Positions 1 to 6,236 of a stretch of DNA of 10,185 nucleotides are shown one piece after another. Numbering within the stretch: position 1 is the stretch's first letter; each line of letters opens with the position of its first letter. The notes under the pieces were generated by a model, which was not told the origin of the DNA, made no database searches, and saw only the letters and a program-made list of their open reading frames with translations. Made by a program: the position numbers and the translations under genes. The stretch is from Gemmatimonadaceae bacterium (lineage in GTDB: Bacteria; Gemmatimonadota; Gemmatimonadetes; Gemmatimonadales; Gemmatimonadaceae): positions 1 to 10,185 of the forward strand of contig JACMLI010000726.1 in assembly GCA_014379705.1 (NCBI GenBank), written 5' to 3'.

Positions 1-432
1 GGCGGGCTGCAGCACCACGATCACGTCCCCGACGGCCGGGCGCGCGAGGAGCTGCATCGCGGCGCCGATCGTCCACGTCGCGTGCACGTCGTGCCCGCAC
101 GCGTGCATCACCCCGGCCACGGTCGACTGGTATTCGAGCCCGGTCTCTTCATGGATCGGCAGGGCGTCGATGTCCCCTCGTACCGCGACGACCGGCGCAC
201 CGGGGGTCGTGCCCGGCACGCGCGCGATGACCCCCGTCCCGGCGACGCGACGCACGTCGACCGCTCCGAGTGAGCGCAGCGCGTCGACGAGACGCCCCGC
301 CGTGCGCTCTTCCTTCCACGACAGCTCGGGATGCTGGTGCAGGTCGCGCCGGAGGGCGACGAGGGTTGCCGTGTCGGCGGGGGAAAAGGCGTCGAGGGCG
401 CGCTGGCGCGCGGCGTCGGGGACCCCGGTCAC
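1..432 (-). CDS. M20 family amidohydrolase / N-acyl-L-amino acid hydrolase (N-terminal part, cut by window edge)
   Basis: The visible 144 residues are the N-terminal third of an M20 metallopeptidase, subfamily M20D type (hippurate hydrolase, N-acyl amino acid amidohydrolase). Seen: LHQHPELSWKE near residues 31-41, RGDIDALPIHEE at 85-96, and the metal-site motif MHACGHDVHAT at 109-119 with C112, H114, D115 and H117. There is no signal peptide, so it should be cytoplasmic. The start is a GTG one base after the stop of the racemase gene, with AGGG eight bases upstream. The rest of the catalytic domain and the dimerisation domain lie beyond position 1. Family knowledge: these zinc or cobalt enzymes remove acyl groups from N-acyl amino acids. 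Directly downstream of the GNAT and racemase genes, it is the expected L-specific desuccinylase of the D-to-L pathway; that substrate is inferred from context. A general aminoacylase is the main alternative. Confidence 0.88.
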   Translation of the reverse strand, partial: MTGVPDAARQRALDAFSPADTATLVALRRDLHQHPELSWKEERTAGRLVDALRSLGAVDVRRVAGTGVIARVPGTTPGAPVVAVRGDIDALPIHEETGLEYQSTVAGVMHACGHDVHATWTIGAAMQLLARPAVGDVIVVLQPA

Positions 433-433
433 G

Positions 434-1558
434 TCAGCCGCCCTGGATGATTTCGACGCGCACCGTGAGGTCTTCCACGCGGTCGCGATCCACGCGCACG
501 CCGATGCCCGGCTTGTCCAGCGGCACAAGCGTCGTGCCCTGCGGCGTCATGGTCCACTCTGGCGTGACGACATCGCGCTCCCAGTAGCGCGCACTCGGGC
601 TCAGGTCGCCCGGCTTGACGAAGTTGGGGAGCGACGCGAGCGCGACGTTGTACGCACGCCCGATGCCGCTCTCGAGCATGCCGCCGCACCACACCGGAAT
701 GCCGTTGGCCTCGCAGAAGTCGTGGATGGCGATCGACGACGTGAAACCACCCACGCGTCCGGGCTTGATGTTGATGATCCGGCCGCTGCCGAGGTGCAGC
801 ATGTCCTGCGCCTTTTCGAGGCTCGTGATGGACTCGTCGAGGCAGACGGGCGTTTTGAGCCGCTTCTGCAGCTCGGCGTGCCGCACGACGTCGTCCCAGG
901 CGAGGGGCTGCTCGAACATCATGAGCTTCAGATCGTCCATCGCGATCAACGCGTCGATATTGTCCAGGGTATACGCATTGTTGGCATCCGCCATGAGCGG
1001 GGCATCCGGCAGCGCCTCGCGCACGGCGCGCACGTACTCCACGTCCTTCCCCGGCTTGATCTTGATCTTGACCTTGCGATACCCGAGGGCGAGGGCGGCT
1101 CGGGCCTTCTCGACGAGGGCCTCGGGCGTGGCCTGGATGCCTAACGAAATGCCGACGTCGACCTCCTCGCGCGTGCCGCCGATGAGGCGCGCGAGGGGCA
1201 TCCCGAGCCGCTCGGCCTCGACGCCCCACATGCCCATTTCCACCGCGGCCTTGGCCATCTGGTGTCCGCGGAAGTCGCACTCGAGGGCGGCGTGTACGTC
1301 GCCCGGCCCCTCGAAGGTCTGGCCCAGCACGCGCGGGATCACCCACTTCTTCATCGAGAGCCACGCGACGTCGACCGTCTCGGGCAGGTAGTTCGGCGCG
1401 TCGTCGGCGACGCACTCGCTCCACGACGTGGCGCCGCTCACGTCCTCGAGCTCGAGCAGGGCGCATCGGCGGGCGGTCATCGTACCCGAGGAAATCTGGA
1501 AGGGCTCGCGAAGCGGGAGGCGGATCTCCCGCATCGTGACGCGCACGATCTGCAGCAT
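434..1558 (-). CDS. N-succinyl/N-acylamino acid racemase (enolase superfamily, OSBS/NSAR family)
   Basis: A full-length 374-residue enolase-superfamily protein of the muconate-lactonising subgroup, the usual length for NSAR/OSBS enzymes. All catalytic residues are visible: the KxK pair K164/K166, metal ligands D191 (MADANNAYT), E216 (FEQPL) and D241 (CLDES), and the opposing lysine K265 (NIKPGRVGG). The spacing is about 25 residues between successive ligands, as in Amycolatopsis N-acylamino acid racemase. The C-terminal signature PVWCGGMLESGIGRA and PGDLSPSARYW is typical of the NSAR/OSBS group. Two lysines facing each other permit 1,1-proton transfer and hence racemisation. The ATG at 1558 was chosen because it yields the family N-terminus and lies five bases after the GNAT stop; an earlier in-frame ATG at 1684 would lie inside the GNAT gene. 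Many members also make o-succinylbenzoate for menaquinone (MenC), but no men gene is near, and the GNAT and M20 neighbours favour amino acid racemisation. Confidence 0.92.
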   Translation of the reverse strand: MLQIVRVTMREIRLPLREPFQISSGTMTARRCALLELEDVSGATSWSECVADDAPNYLPETVDVAWLSMKKWVIPRVLGQTFEGPGDVHAALECDFRGHQMAKAAVEMGMWGVEAERLGMPLARLIGGTREEVDVGISLGIQATPEALVEKARAALALGYRKVKIKIKPGKDVEYVRAVREALPDAPLMADANNAYTLDNIDALIAMDDLKLMMFEQPLAWDDVVRHAELQKRLKTPVCLDESITSLEKAQDMLHLGSGRIINIKPGRVGGFTSSIAIHDFCEANGIPVWCGGMLESGIGRAYNVALASLPNFVKPGDLSPSARYWERDVVTPEWTMTPQGTTLVPLDKPGIGVRVDRDRVEDLTVRVEIIQGG

Positions 1559-1563
1559 GCCGG

Positions 1564-2385
1564 TCAGGGTTGTCGTGAGAGGACGTAGTAGGGCAGGGTG
1601 CCCTCGTGCGCGCGGACAAACCGGGAGACGCCGTAGCCGGCGGCGAGAAGCGGTGTCACCGCGCGACGCACGGCCAGGCGCCATGCGATCGGCAGGTCGG
1701 CGCCCTGCAGGCGAAGCACGCTCGAGTCGAGGGGCACCTGCACGCGGACCGTCGTGGCCCCGTTGGCGGGGCGCACCAGCGGGCGTCCATGGTCGTCAAG
1801 CGGATTGAGCAGCGGCGCCGCAGCGTCGTCGCCGCCGGGGAGGTCGAGCCCCGCCGGGGGTCCCTGCACCTCACGCTGCAGTTCCCATCGCGCCACGAAC
1901 CGGTCGGTGGGCACCGCGCCATGCACCGGGCTGCCGGTGTTGGAGCCGTACATGTCCTCGATATACTCGGTGGCGCGGGCGCCCAGGCGGTTGATGTTGA
2001 GGTGGGCGTTGCGCGCGACGAGGGGATCAAAGGTCCAGTACATCACCTCGACGCCGAGCGCGAGGACTTGCTCGCGCTGGAAGTGCTTCAGGCGCTCGCC
2101 GATGCGGTGGCCGCGCGCGTCCTCGCGGACGGCGAGCATGTCGGACCAGTGGGACAGGCGGCCGTCGCGCACGCCGGTGAGGCCGAACACAAAGCCGAGC
2201 ATGCGACCGCCGGCGTCGAAGGCGCCGGCGGTGACGCCACCGACCTTCTGGCTGACGCGCAGGATCGCGGCCGGGACGCGCTCGGAGAAGCCGCGGCCCC
2301 AGGTCTCGTCCTGCAGTTCGCAGCACTCCTGATACTCCTCCAGGGTGGCGAGGTCGCGGATCGTGACGTCAGGGGAGGCGGTCAT
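1564..2385 (-). CDS. GNAT-family N-acyltransferase, putative D-amino acid N-succinyltransferase
   Basis: A 273-residue protein resembling the COG3375-type GNAT proteins that accompany NSAR genes. Seen: a GNAT fold from about residue 7 to 170, strand beta-4 around LSHWSDMLAV (78-86), and the acetyl/acyl-CoA pyrophosphate loop at 90-97 (ARGHRIGE), where arginine replaces the usual second glycine. YWTFDPLVARNAHLNINRLG (117-136) is characteristic of this subgroup. A further segment of about 100 residues follows the GNAT core. There is no signal peptide. The ATG at 2385 is the first start that lies outside the divergent promoter region; a much longer open frame upstream is antisense shadow of the deacylase gene. 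It is first in an operon with the racemase and M20 genes. In Geobacillus kaustophilus the equivalent protein transfers succinyl from succinyl-CoA to D-amino acids; that role here is inferred from gene order and family. Confidence 0.85.
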   Translation of the reverse strand: MTASPDVTIRDLATLEEYQECCELQDETWGRGFSERVPAAILRVSQKVGGVTAGAFDAGGRMLGFVFGLTGVRDGRLSHWSDMLAVREDARGHRIGERLKHFQREQVLALGVEVMYWTFDPLVARNAHLNINRLGARATEYIEDMYGSNTGSPVHGAVPTDRFVARWELQREVQGPPAGLDLPGGDDAAAPLLNPLDDHGRPLVRPANGATTVRVQVPLDSSVLRLQGADLPIAWRLAVRRAVTPLLAAGYGVSRFVRAHEGTLPYYVLSRQP

Positions 2386-2494
2386 CCACGCGGGGCGATC
2401 AGGGGGACACTTGCCAACCGGCAGATTGGCCGTAGATCCATGTTGGAACAGAATTGTATACAATTTCTCCGCAAGAATGACAGGAGCGTGAGGC
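2386..2494. promoter_or_regulatory. Divergent intergenic promoter region
   Basis: This 109-base region separates the start codons of the left (minus) and right (plus) blocks and must carry the promoters of both. It holds the only clearly AT-rich patch nearby. A good minus-10-like hexamer, TACAAT, occurs on the plus strand at 2459-2464 and, by symmetry, on the minus strand at 2458-2453, both inside the palindrome described separately. No convincing minus-35 hexamer stands at the right distance for either, so exact promoters are uncertain. The plus-strand gene has a clear Shine-Dalgarno AGGAG at 2482-2486, eight bases before its ATG. The minus-strand gene lacks a strong one. Confidence 0.65.
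2452..2465. promoter_or_regulatory. Perfect 14-base palindrome, probable GntR/FCD operator
   Basis: The sequence AATTGTATACAATT is a perfect inverted repeat centred between 2458 and 2459. It resembles the short TTGT-ACAA palindromes bound by many FadR/FCD-type GntR regulators. It lies in the divergent promoter, overlapping the best minus-10 candidates on both strands, so a bound repressor would block both directions. A GntR/FCD regulator is encoded two genes to the right (4225-4935), in the operon this site would control. I found no second copy in the window. Binding is inferred; the palindrome itself is certain. Confidence 0.7.
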
Positions 2495-4228
2495 ATGCGC
2501 AAGAGCATCGCCGGACTCGCCGTGGGCGTGTCGGTCCTGATGGGGTGCGGACCGCGGGAGGCGGCGCCCCCGCGCGCCGGCCCGGATTCGCCCTTCGACG
2601 TTGTCATCGCCAATGGTCGCGTGGTCGACGGGACGGGAAGCGCCTGGTTCCTCGGGGACGTCGCCCTGCGCGGTGATCGCATCGTCCGCATCGCCCCAGC
2701 CGGCCTCCTGCGCGAGGCCCCGGCCACCGTGCGCATTGACGCAACCGGGATGGTCGTGGCCCCCGGCTTCATCGACATCCAGAGCCACTCCCGCGACGCC
2801 TTCCTCCACGGGGATGGCCGCGTGATCAGCAAGATCAGCCAGGGGATCACCACCGAGATCATGGGCGAGGGCTGGACGAACGCGCCGGCCAACGAGCGCA
2901 CGATTGGCGTGCTCGCGGCCATCGACCCCTCGAATGCTGTCGACTCCATCGCGCGCCGCTTTGCGGGAAGCGACGGGTTCGCCGCGTGGCTCTCAGCCAT
3001 GGAAGCCCACGGGGTCTCACCGAACATTGGCTCCTTCATTGGAGCCACGACCCTGCGCACGTACGCCAAGGGGACGTCCGAGGGACCGGCCAGCGCCGCC
3101 GAGCTGGACACCATGCGTGCGGCCACGCGTCGCGCGATGGAAGACGGTGCCTTCGGCGTGGCCAGCGCGCTGATCTATCCGCCCGGCAACTTTGCGAGCA
3201 CCGAGGAGCTGGTGGAGATCGCCAAGGCGATGGCTCCCTATGGCGGCGTGTACATCTCGCACATGCGCTCGGAAGCCGACAAGTACCTGGAAGCCATCGA
3301 CGAGTTGCTGCGCATCGGGCGCGACGGTGGTGTGGCGACCGAGATCTACCACCTCAAGGCGGGCGGGGTTCGCAACTGGCCGAAGGCTGCCCAGGCCATC
3401 GCGAAGATCGACTCGGCGCGCGCCGCGGGGCAGGACGTGCAGGCGAACATGTATCCGTATGTCGCAGGCGGCACCGGACTCGCGGCGTGCACGCCCCCGT
3501 GGGCCTCGGCCGACGACAAGCTGCTCGCCAACCTGCGGGATGCCGCCACGCGCGCGAAGATCGTCGCCGAGATGAACCAGGACCAGACGTCGTGGGAAAA
3601 CCTCTGCAAACTCGCCACGGCGCAGGGGATCATGACCGTCGGCTTCGCGCAGGACTCGCTGAAGCAGTTCGACGGCAAGCGCCTGTCGGAGATCGGTGCC
3701 GCCCGCGGGCGCGACCCGGCGAACACCATCGTCGACCTGCTCCTCGCGACGGGGGGACAGCTGGGCATGCTGGTGTTCATGATGTCGGAGACAAACGTGG
3801 AACTGCAGCTCAGGCAACCGTGGATGAAGTTCGGCACCGACGCCGAAGGGTGGGATCCGGACTCTGCGGCGAAGGGGCTCACGCACCCCCGCTCATACGG
3901 CACGTTCCCGCGCATCCTCGGCTACTACGTGCGCGAGCGGAAGGTCATCCCGCTCGAGGACGCGGTGCGCAAGGCCAGTTCGGCGGTGGCGACGCGGCTG
4001 TCGATTCCCGATCGCGGGATGCTCAGACCCGGTTTCTTCGCTGACGTCGTGGTGTTCGATCCCGCGACGATCGCCGACAAGGCCACGTTCACGCAGCCGC
4101 ACCAGCTCTCGGTGGGCGTGAAGCACGTATTCGTGAATGGCACGCACGTGTGGAAAGACGGCACACACACGGGGGCGACCCCGGGGCGCGTCCTCCGGGG
4201 GCCGGGCTACACCGGGGGCACTCGATGA
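2495..4228 (+). CDS. Lipoprotein N-acyl-D-amino-acid deacylase-like amidohydrolase (paralogue 1)
   Basis: A 577-residue member of the D-aminoacylase group (COG3653) of the amidohydrolase superfamily. It begins with a lipoprotein signal whose lipobox LMGC gives C18 as the lipidated residue, so it is exported and membrane-anchored. A beta-sandwich half follows (about 34-88), then the barrel: GFIDIQSHS at 91-99, GITTEIMGEG at 117-126 (E125 where family members carry a metal-bridging Cys or Glu), SHMRSE with H256, IYHLKAGG with H286, and the catalytic-base position D449 in KFGTDAE. The usual HxH is QSH here (Q96, H98). C-terminal GTHTGATPGRVL is typical. These enzymes cut N-acyl-D-amino acids to the D-amino acid and an acid. 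The ATG at 2495 follows AGGAG by eight bases. It overlaps the regulator gene by ATGA. The exact substrate, including possible N-acyl dipeptides, cannot be read from sequence. Confidence 0.86.
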   Translation: MRKSIAGLAVGVSVLMGCGPREAAPPRAGPDSPFDVVIANGRVVDGTGSAWFLGDVALRGDRIVRIAPAGLLREAPATVRIDATGMVVAPGFIDIQSHSRDAFLHGDGRVISKISQGITTEIMGEGWTNAPANERTIGVLAAIDPSNAVDSIARRFAGSDGFAAWLSAMEAHGVSPNIGSFIGATTLRTYAKGTSEGPASAAELDTMRAATRRAMEDGAFGVASALIYPPGNFASTEELVEIAKAMAPYGGVYISHMRSEADKYLEAIDELLRIGRDGGVATEIYHLKAGGVRNWPKAAQAIAKIDSARAAGQDVQANMYPYVAGGTGLAACTPPWASADDKLLANLRDAATRAKIVAEMNQDQTSWENLCKLATAQGIMTVGFAQDSLKQFDGKRLSEIGAARGRDPANTIVDLLLATGGQLGMLVFMMSETNVELQLRQPWMKFGTDAEGWDPDSAAKGLTHPRSYGTFPRILGYYVRERKVIPLEDAVRKASSAVATRLSIPDRGMLRPGFFADVVVFDPATIADKATFTQPHQLSVGVKHVFVNGTHVWKDGTHTGATPGRVLRGPGYTGGTR

Positions 4229-4935
4229 GCACGACCCGCGCGAAGGCGCGCAAGAACGCGCGGCCCGAAGTCGTCTATCACAAGCTGCGGGAGCTGATCG
4301 TCCGCGGGCAGTTGGCGCCCGGCGCGCGCATCGTGGAGACCGATGTGGCGTCGCGGCTCGGCGTGAGTCGCACGCCGGTGCGCGGGGCGCTGCAGCGACT
4401 GAATCAGGAAGGCTACATCGTCGAGTCGCCCCGGCTGCAGCAGTCGCGTCCGATGGTGGCGCCCCTCACGCGCGAGGATGCGCACGAACTGTTCTTCATC
4501 GTGGCCGAGATCGAGGGTCTCGCGGCGCGCCTGGCGGCGATGAAGCCGGCGAAGGAGCGCGACGGCCTCGTGAAGCAGCTGACCGCGATCAACGACGATT
4601 TCCATCGCGCCGCGCAGGCGCGCCGGCAGGACCACAACAAGCTCTGGGAGCTCGACGAGAACTTCCACCGGTGCTACGTGGAGGCGGGCGCCGGCCCGCG
4701 GCTCATGGCGCTGCACGACGCGGTGAAGCCGCAGGCGGAGCGTTATGAGCGCCTCTATGTGAGCCTCCTCGCCCGCGACCTCGCCACCTCGGTCACCGAG
4801 CACCGCACCATCGTCCGCGCCATCAAGAGCGGCAGTCCCGACGCGGCCCAGGAAGCCGTGCAGACCAACTGGCGCAATGCCGCGGCGCGACTGGGCTCGG
4901 TGATCGAGTCGGTGGGGGAGAGGGGGAGCTGGTAG
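4225..4935 (+). CDS. GntR family transcriptional regulator, FCD (FadR-type) subfamily
   Basis: A 236-residue regulator of normal FCD length. The winged helix-turn-helix spans about residues 15-75, with VASRLGVSRTPVRGAL (41-56) as the recognition helix region; family members usually read VREAL there. The all-helical FCD effector domain follows (about 83-225). Its metal-binding positions are D144 and H148 in DENFH, H193 in TEHRTIV, and N215 where a third histidine is normal. FCD domains typically bind a metal and a small carboxylate or amino-acid-like effector. The ATG at 4225 overlaps the stop of the preceding deacylase gene (ATGA), implying translational coupling; a longer frame from 4150 would run through that gene. 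Its natural target is the palindrome at 2452-2465, giving autoregulation and control of the divergent operon. The effector is unknown; a D-amino acid or N-acyl amino acid is a reasonable guess from context. Confidence 0.93.
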   Translation: MSTTRAKARKNARPEVVYHKLRELIVRGQLAPGARIVETDVASRLGVSRTPVRGALQRLNQEGYIVESPRLQQSRPMVAPLTREDAHELFFIVAEIEGLAARLAAMKPAKERDGLVKQLTAINDDFHRAAQARRQDHNKLWELDENFHRCYVEAGAGPRLMALHDAVKPQAERYERLYVSLLARDLATSVTEHRTIVRAIKSGSPDAAQEAVQTNWRNAAARLGSVIESVGERGSW

Positions 4936-4938
4936 GAG

Positions 4939-5039
4939 GGCCGTGATTCGGGATTCGGGAGTCGTGAATCGGCGTGATTCGCGAGCCCTCCTCGACCGAA
5001 TCACGCCGAATCACGAATCACGAATCACCAATCACGATC
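4939..5039. repeat. Inverted array of 7-base repeats forming a long imperfect hairpin
   Basis: Two arms of 43 bases (4939-4981 and 4997-5039) are inverted copies with about 36 of 43 positions complementary, around a 15-base loop (4982-4996) that itself contains CGAG/CTCG. Each arm is built of heptamers: TGATTCG and variants on the left (4944, 4951, 4958, 4965 and 4975) and CGAATCA on the right (4997, 5007, 5014, 5021, with CCAATCA at 5028). A GCG/CGC triplet interrupts each arm at the mirrored position. The array fills almost the whole gap between the regulator stop and the M19 start. There is no T-tract after it, so it is not a classic intrinsic terminator. It could attenuate or insulate transcription, stabilise mRNA, or be a REP-like dispersed repeat. 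Confidence 0.85.
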
Positions 5040-5040
5040 C

Positions 5041-6186
5041 ATGACCACTCGCAGAAACGCCATCCAGACCCTCGCCGCCGCCGCCATCGGCGCCCCCTTC
5101 ATCAACCGGGGTCGCTTCAGCCTCTTTCCCGGTGACAGCCAGCAGTACTCGGAGCGCTGCATCCGGCTGATGCGGGAGTCCATCGTGGTGGACATGCTGG
5201 CCGTGTTCTCGTTAGGGCCCGACGGCACGAAGTGGATGATGAATCCCGATACCTTCACCGCGGCCGACGCCCAGCGATGGAAGGATTCCGGTATCACGGC
5301 GATCCATCCCGCCCAGGGCACGGGCGGCCCCGATGCCTACCAGCAGACCTTCAGCTTCCTGTCCATGATCCAGGGGTTCGTCGCGGCGCGCGAGGAGTTC
5401 ATGCGCATCGACAGTGCCGACGACTTCGCCAGGGCCAAGGCGGCGGGCCGGGTGGGCGTGATCCTTGGCGTGCAGAATTCGCAGCACTTCCGCACCGTGC
5501 GCGACATCGACGCGTTCCACGCCCTCGGCCAGCGTATCTCCCAGCTGACGTACAACTCGCGCAACATGATCGGCAACGGCAGCACCGAGCGACGCGACGA
5601 GGGGTTGAGCGACTTCGGCGTGTCGGTCGTGGAGAAGATGAACACGGTCGGCATGGCGATCGACGTGTCGCATTGCGGCGACCGCACGTCACTCGACGCG
5701 TTCGAGGTCTCCAAGGCGCCGGTGCTCATCACGCACAGCAACGCGCGCGCGCTCAATCCCGGACATCCCCGATGCAAGCCCGATGAGGTGATCCGGGCCT
5801 GCGGCAAGGCTGGCAGCATCATGGGCATCACGAACGTGCGCAACTTCGTGAAGGACAAGGAGCCGACGACGATCGAGGACTACGTGAACCACTTCGAGTA
5901 CGTGGCGAAGATGATCGGCATCGAGCAGGTCGGCATTGGCAGCGACATCGACCTGTTTGGTTATGACGCGATGCCGCCCGAGGACTACAAGCGGCTCAAG
6001 GCGGCGTACAAGGGGAGCTACGCCTTCCGCGACAAGATCGACATCGAAGGCGTGGACCATCCCAGGCGCATGTACAACCTGACCGAGGCGCTCATCAAGC
6101 GCGGGTACACGGACGCACAGCTCACCGGGATCCTCGGCGGGAATGCGGTGCGCGTGCTGGGCAAGGCGTGGACGAAGACCGCCTGA
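5041..6186 (+). CDS. M19 membrane dipeptidase homologue with atypical metal site
   Basis: A 381-residue homologue of the M19 renal/membrane dipeptidases (COG2355). The N-terminus TTRRNAIQTLAAAAIGAPF (2-20) looks like a twin-arginine export signal. Recognisable family segments are RVGVILGVQNSQHF (137-150), AIDVSHCGDRTSLD (206-219, H211), VLITHSNARAL (228-238, H232), VGIGSDID (297-304, D302) and ILGGNAVRVL (364-373). Family members bind two zincs through an N-terminal HxD, a Glu, and two His. Here the two His are present, but the HxD position reads VVDMLAV (49-55) and the Glu position appears to be Q145. Typical M19 enzymes cleave dipeptides and tolerate a D-residue at the C-terminal side, which suits the neighbourhood. 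The ATG at 5041 gives the Tat-like leader but has no Shine-Dalgarno, since the inverted repeat abuts it. Activity is uncertain given the missing ligands. Confidence 0.82.
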   Translation: MTTRRNAIQTLAAAAIGAPFINRGRFSLFPGDSQQYSERCIRLMRESIVVDMLAVFSLGPDGTKWMMNPDTFTAADAQRWKDSGITAIHPAQGTGGPDAYQQTFSFLSMIQGFVAAREEFMRIDSADDFARAKAAGRVGVILGVQNSQHFRTVRDIDAFHALGQRISQLTYNSRNMIGNGSTERRDEGLSDFGVSVVEKMNTVGMAIDVSHCGDRTSLDAFEVSKAPVLITHSNARALNPGHPRCKPDEVIRACGKAGSIMGITNVRNFVKDKEPTTIEDYVNHFEYVAKMIGIEQVGIGSDIDLFGYDAMPPEDYKRLKAAYKGSYAFRDKIDIEGVDHPRRMYNLTEALIKRGYTDAQLTGILGGNAVRVLGKAWTKTA

Positions 6187-6190
6187 CGAC

Positions 6191-6204
6191 AGATGGCAGA
6201 TGGC
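6191..6204 (+). repeat. Tandem pair of a 7-base unit
   Basis: AGATGGC occurs twice in direct succession in the 50-base gap between the M19 gene and the next amidohydrolase. It is short and could be chance, but it shares the 7-base period of the array at 4939-5039, also intergenic. No promoter or terminator is evident in this gap. Confidence 0.5.
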
Positions 6205-6226
6205 CGAAGGCGATTTCCCTGCTGAT

Positions 6227-6230
6227 GGAG
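6227..6230 (+). promoter_or_regulatory. Ribosome binding site deciding the amidohydrolase start
   Basis: GGAG lies six bases before the ATG at 6237. It supports that start over the in-frame ATG at 6225, which overlaps the GGAG, and over the one at 6168 inside the M19 gene. Confidence 0.6.
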
Positions 6231-6236
6231 TGGCCG

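Noticed and set aside
170..1144. Long plus-strand frame opposite the racemase and M20 genes
   Set aside because: It is rich in Arg, Ala, His and Val with no recognisable domain, and it overlaps two well-supported minus-strand genes.
434..1558. Racemase as MenC (o-succinylbenzoate synthase) of menaquinone synthesis
   Set aside because: The family can do both reactions, but no other men gene is visible and the GNAT and M20 partners fit the amino acid pathway. A dual role is not excluded.
1564..3126. A 520-codon open frame on the minus strand running through the divergent promoter
   Set aside because: Only the part after 2385 looks like protein (GNAT); the upstream part is antisense to the deacylase gene and has low-complexity composition typical of GC-rich shadow frames.
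4150..4224. Upstream start for the GntR regulator at 4150
   Set aside because: This would add 25 residues encoded inside the deacylase gene that do not resemble a GntR N-terminus; the ATGA overlap at 4225 is the normal arrangement.
4939..5039. CRISPR array or intrinsic terminator
   Set aside because: The units are only 7 bases, contiguous and without spacers, so it is not CRISPR. There is no T-tract after the stem, so it is not a classic intrinsic terminator.
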